From an uncultured Clostridia bacterium (lineage in GTDB: Bacteria; Bacillota; Clostridia; Christensenellales; Borkfalkiaceae): a stretch of DNA of 15,740 bases. The stretch is from contig CAKQMB010000026.1 in the NCBI GenBank assembly GCA_934254825.1, positions 1-15,740 on the forward strand, in the 5' to 3' direction. Shown here one piece after another: positions 7,503-13,647 of this stretch. The position numbers and the translations under genes were made by a program. Every line of letters starts with the position of its first letter. The first letter of the stretch is position 1. Under the pieces are notes generated by a model. The model did no database searches and had not been told where the DNA came from. It saw only the letters and a program-made list of their open reading frames with translations.

Positions 7503-7531
7503 ATTATATGATAAAGGACGAATTATGTCAA
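7503..7531 (-). promoter_or_regulatory. Perfect-consensus promoter of the V-ATPase operon
   Basis: TTGACA (7531-7526), 17 bases, then TATAAT (7508-7503) on the minus strand: both hexamers match the primary sigma factor consensus fully and the spacing is ideal. Transcription should start near 7496, giving a leader of about 175 nt before the ATG at 7320. Confidence 0.9.
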
Positions 7532-7622
7532 CCTTTTCGGTGAACAAAAAAGGATATTTTGTTAAAATTCGCGTTGCTCCGTTGCGGATTTCTTTTTTAC
7601 CGACTAATTGTTTGCAAAAAGA

Positions 7623-7651
7623 TTTACAAAAAGGATTTTTTGTGATATAAT
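7623..7651 (+). promoter_or_regulatory. Promoter of the CorC/HlyC-type gene
   Basis: TTTACA (7623-7628), 17 bases, then TATAAT (7646-7651), with TG one base before the -10 (extended -10 form). It diverges from the V-ATPase promoter about 100 bases away. The predicted start near 7658 excludes any translation start upstream of that point for the next gene. A GTCGGC-AAA-GCCGAC hairpin (7676-7690) lies in the leader. Confidence 0.85.
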
Positions 7652-7742
7652 TGTATTTAACTATATGCGCCCGCCGTCGGCAAAGCCGACAAATAAACGA
7701 AAAAACAAAAGCGGACGACAAAAAGGAGTATTTAATTTTTTT

Positions 7743-9047
7743 ATGGACGCAGACGCAAAACCCCCTCCCGGCAGTCAGAATATAACGATTTACGTTATCG
7801 TTCTCATTGCCCTGCTCATCTTATCGGCATTTTTCTCGGCAACGGAAACGGCTTTCACCTCGCTCAACCGCGCAAGACTTAAAGTACTTGCGGACGACGG
7901 CAAAAAATCGGCGAAAAAAGCTCTTAACTACGTCGAAAATTACGACAGATTGCTCTATACCATCCTTATCGGCAACAACATAGTAAACCTTACGCTCGCA
8001 ACGATCTCCACATTGTTGTTCTCGGCTATTTACGTTAATTCCGCAAGTCTCGCGGCGACTATGTCGACGATTATTTCTACGGTCACCGTTCTTATTTTCG
8101 GCGAAATCACGCCGAAAACCCTGGCTAAGGAATCCCCCGAAAAGGTGGCTATGTTCGTCGCGCCGATTGTCGACGTGTTCACTATAATTCTCTATCCTTT
8201 GAATATGGTCTTCACGGGGTGGAAACTTCTTTTAAGAAAGATTTTCAAGTTTAAATCGGACGACGTCATTACCGAAGAGGAACTTCTCACATACATAGAG
8301 GAAGCCAAAGAGGACGGCACGCTCGACAACAACGAAACCGAGCTTATTTCGAGCGCGATAGAATTTAACGACGCGGAAGTCGGCGACATTCTGGTTCCGA
8401 GAGTAAACGTGATCGCGGTGGAAGAAAACACGCCGATGAAAGAGATCCGCAGGATTTTCTCCGAACACGGATTTTCGAGACTGCCCGTTTACAGAGGTTC
8501 TATCGACGTTATCATCGGAATGATTCACGAAAAGGATTTCTATGCCGCATATATGAACGGCGCGGCAAATATCAAGGGGATCGTCACTTCCATGGCTCTC
8601 GCCACGGAACATATGAAAATTTCCACGCTTTTAAGAAGCATGCAAAAACAGAAAGTGCATATGGCTACCGTCGTGGACGAATACGGCGGAACGCTCGGAA
8701 TAGTTACGCTCGAAGATATTCTCGAAGAACTCGTGGGCGAGATCTGGGACGAACACGACGAAGTCGTGGACTATTTCACCAAGCTCGACGACGATCATTA
8801 TCTTGTCGACGGCAACGCCGAACTTTCGGAATTCTGCGAGATCTTTTCGCAGGAAGAGGACGAGGAAAGCGACTCCAACACGGTGAGCGGCTGGATCATC
8901 GAGAGATCGGGAGACATTCCGCCTATCGGTTACACTTTCGATTATAACAATTTAACCGTAACCGTAACCAAAAGAACTTTGAAAAAAGTTCTCGAAGTAA
9001 AGGTCGAAATTCATCCCGAAGCGGAAGAGGAAGCCGAAAAGGAATAA
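7743..9047 (+). CDS. CNNM/CorC-type membrane protein with CBS pair (HlyC/CorC family)
   Basis: This 434-residue membrane protein belongs to the CorC/HlyC (UPF0053) family linked to Mg2+/Co2+ efflux. Residues 12-165 form the DUF21/CNNM membrane domain, with a first segment ITIYVIVLIALLILSAFF, the conserved SATETAFTSLNRARL (32-46) and FGEITPKTLAKE (119-130). Residues 215-335 are a tandem CBS pair: LVPRVNVIAVEENTPM starts the first, and VVDEYGGTLGIVTLEDILEE lies in the second. Residues 350-425 are the CorC_HlyC C-terminal domain, followed by an acidic tail. I chose the ATG at 7743: earlier in-frame starts either precede the promoter or lack a ribosome binding site. AAGGAG is present, but 14 bases upstream, a long spacing. 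The substrate is not certain; Mg2+ or another divalent cation (or Na+ exchange) is family-based inference. Confidence 0.92.
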   Translation: MDADAKPPPGSQNITIYVIVLIALLILSAFFSATETAFTSLNRARLKVLADDGKKSAKKALNYVENYDRLLYTILIGNNIVNLTLATISTLLFSAIYVNSASLAATMSTIISTVTVLIFGEITPKTLAKESPEKVAMFVAPIVDVFTIILYPLNMVFTGWKLLLRKIFKFKSDDVITEEELLTYIEEAKEDGTLDNNETELISSAIEFNDAEVGDILVPRVNVIAVEENTPMKEIRRIFSEHGFSRLPVYRGSIDVIIGMIHEKDFYAAYMNGAANIKGIVTSMALATEHMKISTLLRSMQKQKVHMATVVDEYGGTLGIVTLEDILEELVGEIWDEHDEVVDYFTKLDDDHYLVDGNAELSEFCEIFSQEEDEESDSNTVSGWIIERSGDIPPIGYTFDYNNLTVTVTKRTLKKVLEVKVEIHPEAEEEAEKE

Positions 9048-9093
9048 CCCTCGTTTTCACTCGCTTTCGCCCGACGGATTTACCGATTTTATA

Positions 9094-9138
9094 TTCGCGG
9101 CAAAAATAAATCGCTTTTCGGTTTATTTTTGCCGCGAA
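9094..9138 (+). terminator. Long stem-loop after the CNNM-CBS gene
   Basis: A perfect 17-bp inverted repeat (9094-9110 with 9122-9138) with an 11-base loop, about 45 bases past the stop codon. The U-run is inside the right arm rather than after it, so it may act as a terminator or as a 3' stability structure. Confidence 0.6.
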
Positions 9139-9174
9139 ACAATTAAAAAATAATTCGTTTGGCGGAAAACTTAT

Positions 9175-10359
9175 ATGTTTGACGGATTTTTAAAAAAATA
9201 CGGCGAGGAAGACCTCGCAAAACCCGAAATACGCGCAAAATGCGGAAAGCGGACGGGCGTTATCGGAATTATCGTAAACGTACTTCTCTGTGCTATGAAA
9301 ATCGCAACGGGTCTGATCGTCGGAGCGATCTCGATCGTCTCGGACGGTATCAACAACCTGTCCGACGCAGGCAGTTCGATAATTACCCTGTTCGGTTTCA
9401 AGCTTTCCGAAAAGAAACCCGACAGAGAACATCCGTTCGGTCACGGCAGAATGGAATACTGCGCGGGTCTCGGCGTTTCGGTAATCGTTCTCGTCGTGGC
9501 GGCGGAACTTTTCATTACGTCGGTTGAAAAAATCACGGCGTGGGAAACTGTCTCGGCAAGCTCGAAAACAACGCTCATAGTAACTTCGGTTATCCTCGTT
9601 TTCTCGATACTTTTAAAAGCTTATCTCGCAATAATGAACCGATCCGTCGGAAAAAAACTCAACTCGGTCGCAATGCTCGCAACCGCCACGGACAGTATTT
9701 CGGACTGTCTCGCAACGTCCGTGGTTTTGATTTCTTCCGCTTTGTCGGCATTTATCGAAAACGTGCCGTTCGACGGTTTCGCGGGCGCGATAGTTTCGTT
9801 ATTTATCGCGATTTCGGGCATTAAATCGATAAAAAGCGTTATCGATCTGCTTCTCGGCGAAGCTCCCGACCCCGCGCTCGTCAAAGGCGTTGCGGATTAC
9901 GTTCTGAATTTCAACAAGGAAAAAGTAATCGGCGTTCACGATCTGATGATTCACGATTACGGTCCCGGCAGAAAAATAATCGTTTTACACGCCGAAGTGC
10001 CCGCGGAAGGAAATATGCTCGATCTTCACGACGTTATCGACAATATCGAACGCGGACTCGAAAGCAAATTCAACTGTTTGGCGACAATTCATATGGATCC
10101 CGTCGTCACGACGAGTCCGCGGCTTAACGCCATAAAGGAAGAATGCGTTAAAATCGTCAAGGAGATAAATCCCGATTTTTCCCTTCACGATTTCAGAATG
10201 AACGAGGGCGAAACCCACGCGAACGTGATTTTCGATCTGGTTATCCCGCCCGAAAACACAATTCCCGAAAAACAGATAAAACGGATGATCAACGAAAAGC
10301 TCCGGGCTTACGACAAAAAATTAAACGCGGTCATAACCGTAGAAAACCCGTTCGTATAA
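9175..10359 (+). CDS. Cation diffusion facilitator family transporter (predicted Mn2+-type)
   Basis: This 394-residue cation diffusion facilitator has six membrane segments between residues 27 and about 225 and a cytoplasmic C-terminal domain. In the second segment SDGINNLSDAGSS puts Asn60 and Asp64 at the metal site; in the fifth, TDSISDCLATS supplies Asp173 and Asp177. An Asn-Asp/Asp-Asp set is characteristic of the Mn-exporting group (e.g. pneumococcal MntE), whereas Zn members usually have His/Asp. The conserved HPFGHGRMEY loop is at 86-95. The cytoplasmic part continues past the usual ferredoxin-like domain (about 235-310, VHDLMIHDYGPG, DLHDVIDNIE) with a further segment of about 80 residues. 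The ATG has only a weak GGCGGA site. No strong promoter is seen in the 127 bases after the previous gene. Metal choice is inference. Confidence 0.93.
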   Translation: MFDGFLKKYGEEDLAKPEIRAKCGKRTGVIGIIVNVLLCAMKIATGLIVGAISIVSDGINNLSDAGSSIITLFGFKLSEKKPDREHPFGHGRMEYCAGLGVSVIVLVVAAELFITSVEKITAWETVSASSKTTLIVTSVILVFSILLKAYLAIMNRSVGKKLNSVAMLATATDSISDCLATSVVLISSALSAFIENVPFDGFAGAIVSLFIAISGIKSIKSVIDLLLGEAPDPALVKGVADYVLNFNKEKVIGVHDLMIHDYGPGRKIIVLHAEVPAEGNMLDLHDVIDNIERGLESKFNCLATIHMDPVVTTSPRLNAIKEECVKIVKEINPDFSLHDFRMNEGETHANVIFDLVIPPENTIPEKQIKRMINEKLRAYDKKLNAVITVENPFV

Positions 10360-10378
10360 CCCGCAAATTTGTTTCACT

Positions 10379-10422
10379 TTCTCCCCTTGGAGAAGGTGGC
10401 GGCGAAGCCGACGGATGAGGGG
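10379..10422. repeat. Palindromic intergenic repeat (GGAGAAGGTGGC...GATGAGGGG type)
   Basis: Contains the hairpin TTCTCC/GGAGAA (10379-10384, 10389-10394), a CGGC-GAA-GCCG hairpin (10400-10410) and the core GACGGATGAGGGG (10410-10422). The same core recurs at 11531-11543 and 12044-12056, which shows a dispersed repeat family. Similar sequences are, as I recall, scattered between genes in many gut Clostridia. Confidence 0.7.
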
Positions 10423-10454
10423 TTCGCGGTAAACACAACCACCCCACACCGTAG

Positions 10455-10473
10455 GGGCGAACAATGTTCGCCC
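10455..10473. repeat. Second short palindromic repeat (GGGCGAACA)
   Basis: GGGCGAACA and TGTTCGCCC are perfect 9-bp arms around a single A. Its sequence is unrelated to the neighbouring repeat. It could form a compact hairpin in either strand. Such palindromes are common intergenic repeats; no function can be read from it. Confidence 0.6.
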
Positions 10474-10552
10474 GCCCGAATTAACAATATAAAAATATAA
10501 AATCAACAGAACTCATTTTAAAAACTACGCCGCAAGGCAAAGCGAGGTTTTT

Positions 10553-11272
10553 ATGAAAATATTTATAACTTTATGCCTTCTCTTTATAGTCGGCGGCTCG
10601 TGCGGATGGGTCATCGAACTCTTTTTCCGCAGATTTGCGCATAAAAAATGGGTAAACCCCGGCTTCCTTGTCGGTCCGTGCCTTCCGCTTTACGGAACGG
10701 GCGTCGTTTTCCTGTTTATAATCTGTTCGTTCGATTATAGCTTTATCGAAAGCGAAGTCTGGCGCGACGTGTTCATAATCGCCCTTATAACCGTGGTTAT
10801 GACTTTGATCGAATACATTACGGGACTTATTTTCATTAAAGGTCTTAAAGTCAAGCTTTGGGATTACTCTAAACGCCCCGGAAATATTCAAGGAATAATC
10901 TGTCCGCTTTTCACATTTTTTTGGGGCGCGATCGGCGCGTTGTATGCTATTTTCGTTCACCCGCTTCTGTTAAAAGCGGTGGACTGGATAAATCTCAACG
11001 AAATCTACTCGTTCTTTATCGGCATTTACTTCGGTATTTTTATTATCGACGTGTTCTATTCGTTCAACGTCGTGAACAAAATCCGTTCGTGGGCAAAAGA
11101 AAACAACGTTGTCGTCAAACTCGAAGAATTCCGACTTTCGATCAAGCTCAAAACCGAGCAGATCAAGCAGAAATACAGTTTCCTCTTATCGTTTAAAACC
11201 AAAAACGCTTTAAGAGACGAGCTTAACGATTACAACAAAAAATCCTCTGCCGCCGAAGCGGAAAAGGAATAA
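10553..11272 (+). CDS. CmpB-family integral membrane protein (putative ABC-transporter type IV)
   Basis: This 239-residue membrane protein matches the family annotated as putative ABC-transporter type IV or CmpB. Diagnostic stretches are GGSCGWVIELFFRRF (14-28), KKWVNPGFLVGPCLPLYG (31-48) and the central LWDYSKRPGNIQGIICPLFTFFWG. Membrane segments lie at about 4-22, 48-60, 73-97, 114-138 and 150-170. Residues from about 172 onward form a charged, Lys-rich cytoplasmic helix. Despite the family name there is no ATP-binding domain and no ABC partner gene nearby, so a transport role is not shown by the sequence; the true function of the family is poorly known. The ATG follows a GCGAGG site, and a strong terminator lies 50 bases after the stop. 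Confidence 0.82.
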   Translation: MKIFITLCLLFIVGGSCGWVIELFFRRFAHKKWVNPGFLVGPCLPLYGTGVVFLFIICSFDYSFIESEVWRDVFIIALITVVMTLIEYITGLIFIKGLKVKLWDYSKRPGNIQGIICPLFTFFWGAIGALYAIFVHPLLLKAVDWINLNEIYSFFIGIYFGIFIIDVFYSFNVVNKIRSWAKENNVVVKLEEFRLSIKLKTEQIKQKYSFLLSFKTKNALRDELNDYNKKSSAAEAEKE

Positions 11273-11321
11273 AAAAACGAAAATTTTCGCCGACATGCGA
11301 AAAGAATAAACTTTACGACCG

Positions 11322-11363
11322 ACAGCCGCGGATAACAGAAATTCAACTGTTATCCGCGGCTGT
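11322..11363 (+). terminator. Strong intrinsic terminator after the CmpB-family gene
   Basis: A perfect 17-bp inverted repeat (11322-11338 with 11347-11363), GC-rich at its base, with an 8-base loop and a moderately T-rich stretch (TTTC...TTTTA) after it. It marks the end of the plus-strand gene block. Confidence 0.8.
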
Positions 11364-11453
11364 TTTCAATATTACTTTTAAAAGCCTTCCCACATTGAAA
11401 CGGTCGGATAGAAAAAACACTTGAAATCGGGGGAACGTGGCGGCTCAACCAAC
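11364..11453. other. Short non-coding stretch with no recognised feature
   Basis: Between the terminator and the first tandem repeat unit I see no open frame of note, no promoter of good quality and no hairpin. Confidence 0.5.
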
Positions 11454-11968
11454 AAAAAGCCTTCTCCCTTAGACAAAAGCTTGAAATAAAAATTATCGGC
11501 GTAATAGCGGGAGAAGGTGGCAACGAAGTTGACGGATGAGGGGCAAGCAGCTTACTTTTTATTTCTACTCAATCGGATATTTTCACTAAACCCCTCATCA
11601 GCCGCTAAATGCCAAGCGAAAGAAATGTATGTACGGTTTGGCGAATTAGCCGCATAAATTTTTGAATTATACTAACCTGTGGGAACACTTTGCCCTAAAC
11701 GACTACTATGCTGCCAAACTCCTTAGACCTTAAAGTCATATTTTTTGATGATTTTTGTGGAAGGCGAACGCAATTGTATACACATACTATAAGCGAGCAT
11801 TTCGCAAAAAGCGCGAAAAAGATGGCTTTAAGGCGTACTTACATTTCTTTTGATTGGCATTATCAGCTTCCCCCCAATAGGCTTTTTGCCTTGAATTTTC
11901 TTTTTCTGTTTGGGGAAGCCTTTCTATTTGTTTGTTTTAAACACATTTTAAACCGAAAAAGATAAAAT
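11454..11968. repeat. Tandem repeat unit, copy A (515 bp)
   Basis: First of two head-to-tail copies. It opens with AAAAAGCCTTCTCCC. Inside are CCTTCTCCC/GGGAGAAGG (11460-11468, 11509-11517), GATGAGGGG/CCCCTCATC (11535-11543, 11591-11599) and GCTTCCCC/GGGGAAGC (11866-11873, 11912-11919), so the unit can fold into nested hairpins. The stretch 11580-11874 is the same as 12106-12400 by eye (295 bp). An 85-codon frame (11708-11965) is open in both copies, but it has no ribosome binding site and the identity extends well outside it, so I do not call a gene. It resembles a non-autonomous, MITE-like intergenic element; no transposase or clear terminal inverted repeats are visible. Confidence 0.8.
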
Positions 11969-12494
11969 AAAAAGCCTTCTCCCTTAGATAAAAGCTTGAA
12001 TAAGAAACTCGGCATAATAGCGGGAGAAGATGTCGGCACAGCCGACGGATGAGGGGCAGCTACTTACTACTTACTACTTACTTCTTATTTCTGCTCAATC
12101 AAAAATTTTCACTAAACCCCTCATCAGCCGCTAAATGCCAAGCGAAAGAAATGTATGTACGGTTTGGCGAATTAGCCGCATAAATTTTTGAATTATACTA
12201 ACCTGTGGGAACACTTTGCCCTAAACGACTACTATGCTGCCAAACTCCTTAGACCTTAAAGTCATATTTTTTGATGATTTTTGTGGAAGGCGAACGCAAT
12301 TGTATACACATACTATAAGCGAGCATTTCGCAAAAAGCGCGAAAAAGATGGCTTTAAGGCGTACTTACATTTCTTTTGATTGGCATTATCAGCTTCCCCC
12401 AAAATTGCCTTTTGCCTTGAATTTTCTTTTTCTGTTTGGGGAAGCCTTTCTATTTGTTTGTTTTAAACAAATTTTCAATCGAAAAAGCTAAAAT
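11969..12494. repeat. Tandem repeat unit, copy B (526 bp)
   Basis: Second copy, with the same three inverted repeats (11975-11983/12022-12029; 12048-12056/12117-12125; 12392-12399/12438-12445). It is 11 bases longer than copy A, largely because of a TACTTAC microsatellite repeated three times at 12061-12081 that copy A lacks. Both copies end in TAAAATAAAAAGCCTTC, the last bases of which start the next unit or, after copy B, the terminator at 12496. That shared sequence could have been the recombination site for the duplication. Confidence 0.8.
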
Positions 12495-12495
12495 A

Positions 12496-12535
12496 AAAAG
12501 CCTTCGGCGAGAAAAATCCACAGCCGAAAGCTTTT
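12496..12535 (-). terminator. Intrinsic terminator of the repeat-protein fragment
   Basis: On the minus strand a 13-bp stem (12535-12523 with 12508-12496, one G-U pair) with a 14-base loop is followed by TATTTT, directly after the stop codon at 12539. It is fully intact although the gene it serves has lost its 5' part. Confidence 0.85.
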
Positions 12536-12538
12536 CGT

Positions 12539-13612
12539 TTATTCATATATCGAAACTTCACCGTCCGAGCATTTTACGGTATATGGATAGCTCAAATAGT
12601 CGTAACCTTTCTTAACTGATTTCCACTGTGTCATAGTTCCACTAAACGTCACGTTAGCTAAGTCTCCACAAAACCGGAATGCGTGTTTTCCAATATTTGT
12701 TACACTGCTCGGTATCGTAACGCTCGTTAAACTGCCGCAATCGCAAAACGCTTCCTCTCCGATACTTATCACCCCATTAGGTATCGTTACGCTCGTTAAA
12801 CCGTCGCAATTTGAAAACGCTCCATATCCGATAATTGTTACGCTGCTCGGTATCGACACACTCGTTAAGTTGTCGCAATCGTAAAACGCATTATCCGCAA
12901 TACCGCGAGTTCCGGATTTGATATTTGCGGAAATAATTGTTTTATCAAAAATGTCAATAACCCAATTATCCACATAGATTACCCCGCCCTCTTTTATATA
13001 AAGACTTTCGCCGCATTCAGCAAAAGCTCTTTCTCCGATATTTATCACACTGTCCGATATTGTTACAGTCGTTAAGTTACTGCACCCCAAAAATGCCTCA
13101 TTCCCGATATTAATCACGTTATCAGATATCGTTACGTTCGTTAAACTACTGCAACCTAAAAACGCAATTGATCCGATATCGGTCATGCTACTCGGAAATG
13201 TTACGTTTGTTAAACTGCTACACTGGCAAAACGCACCAAACGCGATACCGCGAGTACCCGGTTTAATATTTGCGGAAACAATTGTTTTGCTAACAACACC
13301 AATCACCCAATTGTCGACATAAACAACCCCACCAACCTTTATATAAAGACTTTCGGCGCAACCTTCAAACGCTTCCCTTCCGATGCTTGCCACGCTGTTA
13401 GGTATTTCAATGTTTGTTAAATTGTCGCACCAGGCAAATGCATACTCGCCGATATTTGTTACACCATTCTGTATCGTTACGCTTGTTAAGCTCTTACAAC
13501 CGGAAAATGCTCCACACTCGATACCTTTCACACTGCCCGGTATCGTAACGCTCGTTAAACTCTCGCAATAGGAAAACGCACAATCAATAGGCACAGGGAT
13601 TTTTCTTGTTTT
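12539..13612 (-). pseudogene. BspA-like leucine-rich-repeat protein, N-terminally truncated
   Basis: About 351 residues of LRR_5/BspA-type repeats of the form SLTSVTIPSSVTNIGKHAF. Such proteins are normally secreted and carry a signal peptide before the repeats. Here the frame begins inside a repeat (IDCAFSYCESLTSV), with no signal peptide, no ATG and no ribosome binding site; the only start candidate is a GTG at 13592-13594, and a stop codon lies at 13613-13615. Two non-LRR inserts (residues about 81-118 and 196-233, sharing VDNWVI and the KTI.SANIK.GTRGIA pattern) are spaced by 115 residues. The C-terminus, TMTQWKSVKKGYDYLSYPYTVKCSDGEVS, is the usual closing module of these proteins, so the 3' end is complete. 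The gene was probably cut by the adjacent recombinase element; expression is doubtful. Confidence 0.75.
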
Positions 13613-13618
13613 TTAGAT

Positions 13619-13647
13619 AGTGGCGCGGCTTTCATTGTCACGCCACT
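13619..13647. repeat. Inverted repeat spanning the recombinase stop codon
   Basis: AGTGGCG (13619-13625) and CGCCACT (13641-13647) form a 7-bp stem around 15 bases that include the recombinase stop. No U-run follows in the minus direction, so it is not a normal terminator. Its place between the recombinase and the broken repeat gene makes it a candidate part of the element end. Confidence 0.45.

Noticed and set aside
7608..7742. Longer N-terminus for the CNNM-CBS protein
   Set aside because: The extra start precedes the strong promoter's expected start site near 7658, and the added residues do not resemble the family. The ATG at 7665 has no ribosome binding site.
9094..9138. Possible attachment site or mobile element end after the CNNM-CBS gene
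   Set aside because: It is a single perfect hairpin just after a stop codon with no partner copy nearby; a terminator or stability role is simpler.
11708..11965. 85-codon open frame in copy A (and its twin at 12234-12491)
   Set aside because: There is no ribosome binding site and no family resemblance. Sequence identity continues well upstream of the frame and the differences near its end do not favour silent changes, so it is a by-product of the repeat.
12539..13594. CRISPR-like array suggested by regular short repeats
   Set aside because: The repeats are in-frame leucine-rich-repeat codons with no constant repeat and no unique spacers.
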